DNA from: Botryotinia globosa | Lineage: Eukaryota > Ascomycota > Leotiomycetes > Helotiales > Sclerotiniaceae | NCBI GenBank assembly: GCA_014898425.1 | Contig: RCSZ01000012.1 | Coordinates: forward strand, 806,001-870,000 | Length of the DNA stretch: 64,000 bases | Direction: 5' to 3' | Part shown: positions 34,728-45,442 of the stretch, piece after piece | How the letters are laid out: every line of letters starts with the position of its first letter | Position numbering within the stretch: position 1 is the stretch's first letter | Notes under the pieces: model-generated | The model's database searches: none | Told to the model about the DNA's origin: nothing | Seen by the model: the letters and a program-made list of their open reading frames with translations, nothing else | Made by a program: the position numbers and the translations under genes

Positions 34728-36626
34728 TTAATCCTTCTTCCCCCCCTTAACACCTCTCCCTCTCACCGCACCCTCTAAATCTTCTCTCCCAGAAGTTCCA
34801 CTTCTATTTAATGAACTATTCCCCACTTTACCCGGAGAAAGTTCAAAACCCCTACCGTCATCACTTCCAGTCCCATCTAATAATTCTATAAGATCTCCAG
34901 GCCCATCCGTCGATGTACCGCCTCCATTTGGTGTCCCCGGGTTTTTAACAGCTAATCTTCTAACCCAACCTTCAATCGCCGCTGCTGCATTTTCCAGACC
35001 AATCCCGGAGCCCCCCAAATTACTAGGCGTAACCGATCCGCTTGCAGGACTATACGAACCCTCAGCAATACTTGCGAGTTCATCTCTGAATCCAAAAGGG
35101 ATTTCAGATTCAAGAATTGAGGAAGAAGGTAGAGAATCGATTGTAATTCCGGGTATGTGTTTTCTCGCCCATGTATTTAAGGGATCCTGTCCAGGTCCAG
35201 GAGTCTTGACACTCTTCCCCAATGTTCCTACGCCGCCAGGTCCCCGAAGCCATCCCAGTCGATCCGCGGCTTCACCTACACTTTCTCGACGAGACCGATT
35301 AGCTGAACCAATCGGAGGGAAATAGCTTCCACCGGTAGACTGAGAAGGTCGAGGTCCTAGATTACTCGGTCTTCGAGAAGTTGTGCTTGCAGGGCTACTA
35401 ACTTGTTCGCCTGAAGACCCGCGCGGAAGATCGTAAGAAGCACGAGGGGTAGATGCGATAGAATTAGTAGCCTGACTCTTTCTTCGCCGTGGTGGAAAAT
35501 ACCCCAGGGTTCTCCTAGGCATACGTGCAATCTCAACTGGTTTAGAATTTGGAGATGAATCAAGGAGAACCCATCGTACATGTTCCCATGGATTTTCCTC
35601 CGGTCGTTCTGTCGGTGTCTCTGATCTGGGTGGCCACACTTCTGGGGCATCCTCTAAACTCGGCGTTGGAGCAAGCAAATCGACCACTTGGCTCAGAACC
35701 GGAGATGGGTCACAAGGACGTCCTTTGATTGCGCAAGCATCTACTGGTAGTACAACCACTTGTCGAGTTTGTATGGAGTCATTTGGCCAAAATCTATTGG
35801 CTTTTCGAAATACCATAGGTTGACAATTATATCGTAATATGACTCCCGCAAGCGTATCCTCTTTTTGCACATGGTGTATGTAGACCAGCGCATCACCCTC
35901 GTCATCTTGTGTTCTAGTTGTAGCCTCGTCCATGGACGTTCTCCGTTTGTAATTTCCATTTGTATCAATTGCCCCATTTAGATCTGTGTGGTTTTCGAGA
36001 AGTCTCGTCATTTTTTGTGTCCGTAAAGCTGCCTCTCTTTCCGATTGACTCCCCGAGCCAATAACAGCCTCATTCCCCTTCTTCTGTTCTGCGGGTCCCC
36101 ATGCACCATGAGGTAGTTCAAACAACTTCTTCACAGAGCTATCTTTCCTTCTAGCTTTGGGTCTATCCAAACTGACTGTCTTCCTGGCACTCCCTTCACC
36201 CTCATCTGTTACTAAATCCCCCAAATCACCTAGCACCGAACTCGCAAGTCCTTGTAATGTACTCCAAGAATTCGACCACCCACTACCCCATGCTCCAGCA
36301 TTCCCTGGTCCAATTATCTGATCTCCTCTCCCTACCGCAGATGTTTCCAAGGCACTTTCGGCGGATTGAGCGCCATTATCGCCTACCCTCCTTGAAGGAT
36401 GTCTTGAAGGGATCGGGCTCACTCCTCTGGCACTTCCACCACCAGGACTGCTCCCTCTGCTGCTTGCTGTGCTCACCAATTCTTGTTCCGTACTAATCAG
36501 TCTTCTATTTCTCGGTCGTATCGTAGAGGAGGTTGCTGCACTGGAATCGCTGAATCGTGTTTCGTTGTCACTATATAATCGCGATTGCTTCGAGGTTATC
36601 GCGGCTGCTCGTGACGATTGTGACAT
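34728..36626 (-). CDS. Intracellular LysM-domain protein
   Basis: Single-exon gene of 632 aa. The first ATG in frame is at 36626; a longer reading would need a GTG start. There is no signal peptide or transmembrane segment, so this is unlike secreted LysM effectors. One LysM motif sits at about residues 247-295 (YIHHVQKEDTLAGVILRYNC through VVVLPVD), the form seen in eukaryotic LYSMD1/2-like proteins. The rest is Ser/Pro/Gly-rich and mostly disordered, with a conserved aromatic patch before the LysM (WGSGWSNSWSTLQGL) and basic segments. Function unknown; the name only reflects the domain. Promoter side faces the FarA-type gene's 3' end. Confidence 0.82.
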   Translation of the reverse strand: MSQSSRAAAITSKQSRLYSDNETRFSDSSAATSSTIRPRNRRLISTEQELVSTASSRGSSPGGGSARGVSPIPSRHPSRRVGDNGAQSAESALETSAVGRGDQIIGPGNAGAWGSGWSNSWSTLQGLASSVLGDLGDLVTDEGEGSARKTVSLDRPKARRKDSSVKKLFELPHGAWGPAEQKKGNEAVIGSGSQSEREAALRTQKMTRLLENHTDLNGAIDTNGNYKRRTSMDEATTRTQDDEGDALVYIHHVQKEDTLAGVILRYNCQPMVFRKANRFWPNDSIQTRQVVVLPVDACAIKGRPCDPSPVLSQVVDLLAPTPSLEDAPEVWPPRSETPTERPEENPWEHVRWVLLDSSPNSKPVEIARMPRRTLGYFPPRRRKSQATNSIASTPRASYDLPRGSSGEQVSSPASTTSRRPSNLGPRPSQSTGGSYFPPIGSANRSRRESVGEAADRLGWLRGPGGVGTLGKSVKTPGPGQDPLNTWARKHIPGITIDSLPSSSILESEIPFGFRDELASIAEGSYSPASGSVTPSNLGGSGIGLENAAAAIEGWVRRLAVKNPGTPNGGGTSTDGPGDLIELLDGTGSDDGRGFELSPGKVGNSSLNRSGTSGREDLEGAVRGRGVKGGKKD

Positions 36627-37245
36627 GGTTGTTTCGCGGGCCGTCCGCACTGGACACTTGCGTTCATGAGAGCATTCGTCGTTTTTTGATTAAATTTATT
36701 TGCGATCATACGATCACTCAATTGCTAGGCCTCGAATTGTAGTTGAAATTACTCGTGTCAGTTATGAAGTACACTTGGCTTCCTTGGGGATAATAGTCGC
36801 GGGGAACGGACGTTCCAGATGATACTACTAATAAGTTTGGGCTACCGTGTTCGTCATTTATTATAGTGTATGTATTATGTATCGAAACGCAGGGCACGTG
36901 GGGAATCCGCATTTAAGACACAATACCCACCCACAAAGAGTTTCCCGAAATTGGGCTGTAATTTCTTATATTTCGATAATTTGCTAGTAATGTTTGATTT
37001 TGTGTGTTACAAGTATCAAAATAATGTATTTCCGAGACATTTACTTCGATAAATTTCATTTCCTATCCATTAGGTGGGTTCCCAAATGCTTATAGTACAG
37101 CGGCATGAGCTACACCTAGACGCCCCATGACCAATTTTTCAGTACTCGAGGAAATAGCTCATCAAGAACCACGTCAAGCAAGTCTTTGCTCATAAATAGC
37201 AACCGGCCGGTTTCCTTTTCCATTTCCAGATCCTCCCAAGAAGAA
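36627..37245. other. Intergenic between LysM gene and FarA-type gene
   Basis: 619 bp: LysM gene promoter and FarA-type 3' UTR. No supported gene. Confidence 0.5.
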
Positions 37246-40200
37246 TCAAGCGAGTGGGACATCGCCATTCATACCAGTCAAATCCCCATTAATTCCAAAA
37301 AATTGAAACCTGCACATCACCATGTCAGTACGCTAACCGAGACTCGCACGGTGTAGTAGACTTACCAATCTTCAACATTTAAAGTTGTAGGAACAGCTTG
37401 TGCAGAACTATTACTCCAGGTATCACTAGGACTTTGGCCTTGAGGCTCATGCATTGGCTGCTCAAAGCCTTGCTGCCACATACCTTGGCCCATATTATAG
37501 TTAGGAGGAACTCCAGCTGGAAGCATTCCACCACCTTGAATTGGACTTCCACTCATTCCAGGTTGGCCTCGTTGCATGCGTTGAGGCAATTGATTTGATT
37601 GAGTTTGATTTGGGATTGGGGGCTGAGGTGCGCCTAGATGAGGCATGAGGTTTGGATCAAGGTTGGGATGACTTGGCGGGGAGAATTGAACGTTATTCAA
37701 ACTAGGACCACCTTCAGGGAACAACTGATCTGGTTGGAAGTTCTCCCAGAGAGATTGTGATATGTTTGGGGAGTTCCTAGTAACAAGATAGAGATCTGGA
37801 GGCGTAGCCGGGACGGAGTATGAGGGGTTGAAAGGTGTGGGCGGACGTGTGTGAGGACGAGAATTAGAACCTCCCATAAATGTATCTCGATTCTGACGCT
37901 GATTTGGTGATGTGATAGGTGGTGGTGCGGGCATCGATGATGAATTATAACCCTGACTTGGTGTTTGAGGTCTGGATCTCTCGTACGATTCTTGTGGCGC
38001 GGGTCCACTGCCCACAGAGAAATCCAGCGACATGTCGTCGTATTTTCTCTTTTGCGATTCATTCTTGGCTTGATTAAGGCCCTCGCTAATGCTCTGTGCC
38101 ATACGTTTATGTCGTTTTCCAGCAGCTTTCTGAAGACGTTCCTCAAGAACCTTATTTCCCAAGATGGACTCAAACAGTGTGTAAACCATTTTAGCCACGA
38201 GCCAAACTCTTGATACATCCTTCAAGCCATTCATACAAACTCTCATTCGCTCTTGGGTAGCTGCAACGATGGATGGCACTGAGGATCGCATCTGATAAAC
38301 ATGCATAATCAGTGCAGAGAATAAACTGTACACGATGAATGCTGGACAGTATCGTAGCTCGTCATGTGCCGATAAGTTCTCGATGATGGACGTAATCATT
38401 CCTGCAGCTTGAAATGCGATAGTTCGAGATGGATATACATTTTCCTCATAATTACCTCTCTGTGTGGTAGCCGGTGGCATGTGCGCTCGATGTAACAAGC
38501 AGAGTGTTGTGTAGTAATTGGAATGCAGCAAGGCTGCCCAAAATTGATGTCGAGGCATCTCCCAATATACCTCCTTGGGACAATGAGACAGCCAATCTGC
38601 CAATGCCATATCACTGTGGGTGAGGTCGATCGCATTTTGCCGTCGAGCCTTTGAAGCTACGCTATATTGCTGTGAGAGGACCAATCCCATAATTTCGCAA
38701 AGCTTAACATATTGAAGGAAAAATTGGACATGCACAGGATCTTGGATGAACTCGGCGGGGTGATCGGTCTCATCTTCGACAAAATCATCCTCACTAACCA
38801 TCTCCACATCGGAGTCATCGGTATTTATATGCACAGGGCGGCCAAGAGCAACAGCAACCGATCGGTCACGGGTAAACAGCGTCCACCAGATTCGCTTCCA
38901 GAGCCTCTTGTCGGCTTTGCTGAGCGCAGAACCTTCCACACTCCTATGCATGCCTGAGCCTTGTGCGACAATTGTCGCAACCCTGCTCCAATAAAATACG
39001 TTCTTCGTGACATCTTCTGGTCCTTCCCAATACCATCCCATCAAGACCAAAGCTTGTACAATTGTAACTCTATCATCTTCATAGTTCGCGTCGTAGAGTG
39101 CCTTGGCACGCTTGTAAAATGTCAAGGCAGCGGGAGTCGTTGATCCATTAGCATCCATTAATTGGGGATTTGTACAGACCCTGGATCCAGCCAGGAGGAT
39201 AGCCTGCAGTAACAAAAGCGAAGGAGGATTTTTCGCATCGCGATATTGCCTCATGAATCTGTTCCGATTGATTACAGGCACAATTGGAGCAACCCATTTG
39301 AAATATGCATCTACCAGTTCATCACAAAGAGACCTCGGAGGGAGTAAAAATGCTCCCCGTTGATGTAGGATATCAATTTCCACATTATCCAATTCCGTCA
39401 GCCTCGCCCTAGATCCTCGAATATTCTCTGGTAAGGGATAATGTACAACATCTGCGTTGCCATGTCGGTCGTGTACGAGTAGTGTCAAATTCGACGATTC
39501 TCCTAGATATGCTACTCTTCCGGCCTCCTTTATGGGCGCTCTGGTGAATTTAGGCTTCATGAATTGAGCGTAGGTGGTTGCGTCGCTATCCCGCTGGCGA
39601 GCCTGAGCTTCGGTGAGAGAAGTCGCAGGTGTCCCATCTTGCGTGTTATAGCCGATCGAGGTCCTGGGAGTTTGGGTACTTGGGGAGTCATTGTTCTGAG
39701 GTGATCGTTCGTCAATTGTTTCTCCTCGGTCGCTACCCTCGTCAGCCGCAAGCCCTTCAGAGACCCGAGGTAATTTATACCTATCAGAATCTTTGTTTTT
39801 ACTATTTGTCTTCTTGCGTTTCGGCGTTGGGATCTTGCATTCTATGGAGAAGGCGACGCAATTTGTGCACGGCACCCCTAGACTCGCAGCATCACATCGT
39901 ACCTATCGACCCATTAATATATACTCAAAGCTGCACGACCATGCGACGGCGCAATAATCTTGCGTAACATTACCTTTCGAGCGTGGCATGTCTACGCATT
40001 GTTGTCAGCAAATGTTTGTTGATATTCCAAATTCCTCCACAATCACAATCACAAGTTGGTCCTCGGACCGAGGCATCAAATTGGATGGATAAGAAATGGG
40101 ACGATATTTACATACTTGGCAAGCTCGTGAAGCTCGTTGTCTTCATCCCCAAATTGTCAGCGCATTCGTGGTATCGGAGAATACATTCCATCATACCTTC

Positions 40201-40339
40201 TAAATGAAGCATGTCCCGGAAGCTGCGAGCTAGGTGCGGCATTTGAACCAGCAGGAGCTTGACTACTCATTTGAGGCGCTGGAGCAGAATATTGGATCGA
40301 GGAACCTGAACCATCTGCGGACATCTCGGTTGAGGCCAT
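37246..40339 (-). CDS. farA: FarA/CTF1-type Zn2Cys6 transcription factor
   Basis: Fungal regulator of fatty-acid use and cutinase genes. Five exons on the complement: 40339-40197, 40140-40116 (25 nt), 39991-39974 (18 nt), 39902-37366, 37309-37246, giving 928 aa. The Zn2Cys6 cluster, split over exons 2-4, has C55, C58, C65, C74, C77 and C84 with spacing C-x2-C-x6-C-x8-C-x2-C-x6-C and the FarA-like block RQRASRAC..TCHARKVRCDAA. The middle-homology region covers about 240-560. The tail is Gln/Pro/Asn-rich. The last exon adds FQFFGINGDLTGMNGDVPLA after EDW; without that splice the frame stops at TAA one codon after EDW. Names farA and farB cannot be told apart without a tree. A CCTCGG-A-CCGAGG palindrome lies in intron 2. 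Confidence 0.85.
40061..40073. promoter_or_regulatory. CCTCGG-A-CCGAGG palindrome in intron 2 of the FarA-type gene
   Basis: Two inverted copies of CCTCGG separated by one base, inside the unusually long (124 nt) intron between the two micro-exons. CCTCGG is the core reported for FarA/FarB binding in Aspergillus, so autoregulation is possible. The site is seen; binding is inferred. Confidence 0.4.
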
Positions 40340-40436
40340 AGTAGCCGGTATTTCTTAGTGCTCGCTGATCATGCGAATTTAATAATTGTGTATTGATTTC
40401 CCTAATGGTATTGTCGACGGATTGAATTGAATAGCT

Positions 40437-40457
40437 GGGGGGGGGGGGGGGGGGGGG
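40437..40457 (+). repeat. 21-base poly-G tract
   Basis: Uninterrupted run of 21 G (C on the sense strand of the FarA-type gene), 98-118 bp upstream of its ATG. Length may be uncertain because such runs are hard to sequence. Confidence 0.85.
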
Positions 40458-40633
40458 AGATGGGGAGGAAGAGTGCGTGTGGTGTGTGTGGATGGAAAGT
40501 TTGATGATTGTGAAATTAAATTTAAATTGAATTGAATTGAACTGAGTTGAACTGAGTTGAATTCATAAATCTGGGCTTCTCGGTACGGGGGCTATTTTTT
40601 TTTACAGATTTTCGGGACTTGAGTAGAGAGAGG

Positions 40634-40712
40634 GAGGGTCGGGAGGGTCAAGAGGGTCAAGAGGGTCAAGAGGGTCAAGAGGGTCAAGAGAGTCAAGAGA
40701 GTCAAGAGAGGG
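40634..40712 (+). repeat. AGGGTCAAG minisatellite
   Basis: About eight copies of a 9-bp unit, the first and last ones diverged (GGGAGGGTC and AGAGTCAAG forms). It lies about 300-370 bp upstream of the FarA-type start codon. Confidence 0.85.
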
Positions 40713-42137
40713 TACTACTGTACTGCAAAGTGTATGGTTGGTCATGTGGGGTTAAATGGCCCAGTGGAATTGATTTCAAGGTACGAACCATGATCTGCGA
40801 GAAAAAGTATCCATCCATCTACCTTCCCTTTGCGTTTTCCGTTTGCGCTGTGAGATTCATTCCATGGGATTCGTACGATTTGATTGAATATATATCTATC
40901 AACAGTGAAGTCTTTAAATCGATTCCATATCTCCGTGATATGATATTCTAATGTATACCTAGGTAAGCATCAAATATCCACAACACAAGCATCGCATCTT
41001 GTTACATGTTGCCCATGTCATACATACACACACACATACATGATACATCCAAAGCAGAGCCAGCCACCACTCTCTCCTCAAGCCTGGTTGGACTCTTTCA
41101 AAACACGCGACACTTGTTTGCTCCACTCATTCTAGCTGGAGACTGGCGTAGATAGCAGATAGATAGCAGATAGAGATAGAGTGAAAACGCTCGACCTCGA
41201 AGCCCTATGGAATATTCTATACAGAGTACAATGATGAAATGGTACATTACTTATTATTATAAGGGCTATATTAGCCGTGCAAAGAATTTCCCTTTTCTCG
41301 TCTACAAGTTTCATTATATCATAATATATATCATATCAATTTCAATTAGCGACACTTTTACTTCTATCTTTTTGCCACTATCTAGATGCCATTTATTTTA
41401 TACGACAAAAATATTCAATATCAATCCGAATCATCTAATGTGATTGATATATTATGCAATTTGAATTCCAATTCCCAATCCCAATCCCGCTCCAAGTATC
41501 CATCGAAAATCACCACCCATCCTCCCCCAGTGGACCCCCACAAACCCCAGATCATTACCCCTCTAGCTAGTTATTAGTTTCGCTTCCCCTATTGACTTTA
41601 AACTACATAGTGATATCTCCTTACACAAGTTACACTTCACTCTTCCCGCTTCACACTACATCCAATCCACCACGCACTAAACTCCAGACCCGCCCGATAC
41701 ATCCATCACTTCCCGACCCCTAATCGCCCACTACTAGTCACCTACCCAACCACGAATACTTCCCGGAACACATCCTCCATCCATCCCCTCACCCCGTCCA
41801 CTCGCCCCATCACCCCGCAATTCCACATGTGGCATATGCACCCCAGAAAGTACCCGTGCTATTGTTCAACCCCCGTATTCACCAATACAATACGATATGT
41901 GTAAGCTTGAGCTTATTAGTCTCTGGTGAAATTTGAGATCATCAACTAGAGAAGAGCCTCGGCATGTCCTCGGATAACTACATGTGATATTGGGCTTTCA
42001 TTCACCATTCTTCATCCTCGTCACTTTCATCTGCATGCTCTCATAAATCTCATCCAAAAATACATCATGATCCTCTTGTTGTAATCATTACAATATATAC
42101 ATACATTTCCCCTCTTTATCCATATCTTTACCGACTT

Positions 42138-45100
42138 CTAAGTACTTTTGTCTTTTCCATTTCCAATTCCATTCCCTTTCACGCCGGTCTTACCCAGCCC
42201 ATTTTCACTCCCCTCTTTCTCTCCTTTCACATCCCTAACCATTCCCCCAAGCTCCCGCTCCTTCTCAATCTGACCCGAATGATCCTCCACCTCCACTCCC
42301 GCAATGAACAGCTCACTAACCCCCTCCAAACTAGCCACGAATAGACAAAGCAAGCTTGCAATAATAAAATGACTAATTGTTGAGCCAATCTCCAACCATG
42401 ACCCTTCATCCTTGACCACCCAGAAGAAATGCAAGGTCAAGAAATCGCTAATAGCAATCACCACCATAAACAGGGCTGAGGGCGCGACGCCTAGTCTCTT
42501 GTTCAGGATACCCAAGTTCGCTGAGATCAATGCAAATGGAATCATAAGCTTCACAATCAACAAAGCTCCTTGGGAGAAAGGATCAAAGACTGGAATTAGT
42601 CGATTCACACTTTCCAGACTGAAAGATGAGACAGATGCCATATTTCCTGTGCTGAAGAATGCCGATTGTAAAAGTATGAGGAAAAATAGAGATGTCCGCG
42701 CGTCGGTCAATGTGAGAGAGCGGAATGGAGAAGAGGATAATGAAGTTGGTACTTCTGGAACTGGAGCACCATTTGCCTTGACTTTTGTTGTATTGCTTGA
42801 AGTGTATTTGTGAATGCCGTGTTCCAATAAAACCCAGGTGATGAGAGTGGCTGAAAATGCCAAGTAGAAAAGTCCCTCGTAAGAGATGGTAAGAATTACG
42901 AAGAGTGGTGCAAATGTGAGAAATACAATCATCAATCGGTGTAGATAATGGTTGTTCGGTTGTAGACGGTGTAAAAAGGGCATTATAAGAGACGCCACTT
43001 TATTCACGTTAGCTTTCCTCATATCATCCAGGTGTTCGTCAACTTACCAATCAAGCACCAACCAACTATTTGGTTTCCTCGAGGAAGGCCCGTTCTTGCC
43101 TGTAAGGACATTGCGGTAGATCTCGTAACAAGCATTGATAGGACAATCAACCCGATCTATTTGAGATGTCAAATTTTTTGATTTTTGATAATGGATGGAG
43201 TTTCTCACCTGTGCTCCAATAAGTGTGCGGGATAGAAGATTATCGGCTGGCGCAACAGAATCTCCCGTCATTTTGGATTTTGCGAGTAGCTTCTTTTCAA
43301 AAGCAAGATACAAAACACCCACGACTACCATCAAAGCACCACCGTACAAACTGTGAACAATATTAGCCAGAAACATAATTGCTTTAGAAAGTGAGAACCT
43401 ACATAAGGTCTATATCTTCAACTTTCATTGCAGGAAGCAATGTGAAGGTGCTCATTCCCAGACATGACGCAGCCCATGTTAGTGTTAATGCTTTGTTTTC
43501 ATTCAAGAATCCCAAGCCGTAAAACGCCGGCCAGAATGTTGCGCCGACGAACAGGGCAGAAAAAATCTCTCTGTGGGTGTAACCCCACGCCTGTAAATGT
43601 TATTGAATGATCAATTGGAGAATGTATATCTTGACTTACGAGCGATTCTATAACGCCTAGGAAAATTACAGTTTTAATGAATGTTCCAATATAAGCAATG
43701 GGTGACTTGACATGACCAAATAGTGCTTTTCCGCCCTCAGCGAGAGCATTTCGGCGGGCATATACTTCTTCCCAGAAGGCCACTGGGAAAACAGCATAAG
43801 CGTAATATGTTGCAGGCGACTCAGAAACAATAAAGGAAGCAAAAAGTGCAACGAGAATTGAAGAGAAGAAAAGACTGCCTGCTAGAGTTCTAGAAGTCTC
43901 AGCTTTACCATGAAGAACGTGAAGATCAATGACGGTAGTGAGAGCAAATGTGATCCACCCTAAATAACCCATTGTAATGAGGGCTCTCAGAAAGAGCCAA
44001 TCGTACGTTTGAAGATATCGAAGACCAGCCAACCCAAGTCTCACAAGTTCTGCAGTCTCGCGAATTGCTTCTTCATGTTGTCCTCGATCAATCAGATTTC
44101 TGATATCAGCCAATCGATGCTCGGCAGTATGGTTCTGGTCTCCGAGACCTTCAAATGGTCGATATCTCAACTCGGTCGCTTTCTTGTGCTCCTCTTTGAT
44201 TCGATACATGTCAAGAATACCTCTAGCATTAGCTAAGAAAGCTTCGGACTTTTCGGGAATATCTGCTGCTAGATACGATAGGGGCAATTCTCCAACAGAA
44301 TTCACTGGGAAGTTAACACCAGCTAAATATGCCATGAGAGCCGCAACGTCTGCTTGGGAAACATCATGTCGATGAATGTGGTCCATACCCCAATCTGAGG
44401 ATAATTCATCATGCCCTGGTGCAATTCCATGGGCCTGCACAATTGGCTTCGCGACTCCAGATCCCCACGCAATCAGGGGAGTGCGTGTGTTGTCTGGGTG
44501 CCCATCGCCATGACTTCCATAATCACTCATTCCATGATCGGCTGTAAAGACAAAAGCAGTCTTATCATCTTTATAAAAATCTTCGATGACCTTTGTTACT
44601 TCCTTGATGCCTTCGTCCACAACTTTGATGTTATACAGATATTCTTTCGAGTAGGGGCGGAAGCCATGACCTGTAGTATCCAAGCCAAGTAGATGTAGAA
44701 AGAACACATTTTTGTCTTTTCTTAATGCAGCATTTAAGGTAGCATTTGTAGCAGCTTCTGCAAAAAGAGCCTTGACTCTGTCGAATACCCAGATATCCAA
44801 GTGTATAGCTGCCTTTGAAAAGTCCTCCTCCTCAGCAGAATATGTATACGCATCGACACGGCCTGGCACAGCGCCTAATTGAAACATTGGCAAGATATCT
44901 GGACTTCCCCATGACCAAGTATGTCTACTTCTATTGAAAACGCTGTCGAAGTTCACCGGGTTGAGTTTCCATCCAGTAGCAACTGCCGATACGTCTTCGT
45001 ACATGCCCGCAATGAGCGCAACATGTCCTGGACGGGATTCCGTAGGGACTCGAGTATGAGAGACACCGAAAGTACCATGTCCAAGGACCCGCGAGCGAAG

Positions 45101-45442
45101 GAATGGCGCAAGAGGCCGGGGAACAAGATCTTCTTCTAATTTTGGGTATGGTTCTGGAAATGATTGGAAAGCTTTATCGGCTCGTAGACCGTCGCCTGCA
45201 GATTCGAAGTGTCAGTCAATTGCATCCATATACAATTTCTGAAGGGGAAACCAGAATAACATACCTACAAAGAGCACCAAACGCTTTGCTGGAGCTTCCA
45301 CTCCATCCGGCCTCTCTACTCCGAATTCGCGCATCCCAGATACGATGGGACTCACAAAATAAATATCAAAGATTGAATAAATGTAAACCAGATGGAAAGC
45401 CATCGCAATGGCCAGAAAGCCAAAACGATTAACTCTAGCCAT
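42138..45442 (-). CDS. mcd4: GPI ethanolamine-phosphate transferase 1 (Mcd4)
   Basis: ER membrane enzyme that adds ethanolamine phosphate to the first mannose of the GPI precursor. Six exons on the complement: 45442-45265, 45195-43640, 43590-43403, 43350-43209, 43156-43048, 42997-42138, giving 1010 aa. Each intron is 49-69 nt; the last uses a GCTAACG branch with a TAAAG acceptor. Residues 8-28 form the signal anchor. The alkaline-phosphatase-like lumenal domain starts with the metal-site GDGLRAD (60-66) and continues with RPGHVALIAGMYED, LLGLDTTGHG and FTADHGMSDYGSHGDGHPDNTRTP (metal-binding Asp/His). From about residue 450 on there are many membrane spans, as in PIG-N. The C-tail is Lys/Gly/Glu-rich. 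Length agrees with fungal Mcd4. Its neighbour bst1 acts on the same lipid. Confidence 0.94.

Larger units (their letters stand above)
40340..42137. other. Upstream region of the FarA-type gene
   Basis: 1.8 kb between the FarA-type start and the mcd4 stop. It contains a 21-G homopolymer, a 9-bp minisatellite, an ACCTAGGT palindrome at 40957-40964 and two direct CCTCGG copies at 41957-41962 and 41968-41973. No supported gene. Confidence 0.5.

Noticed and set aside
34728..36650. Secreted LysM effector
   Set aside because: There is no signal peptide, the protein is long and disordered, and the single LysM is of the intracellular eukaryotic type.
40619..40951. ORF with Gln/Glu-Gly repeats (+ strand)
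   Set aside because: It is a translation of the AGGGTCAAG minisatellite, with no domain and no ATG context.
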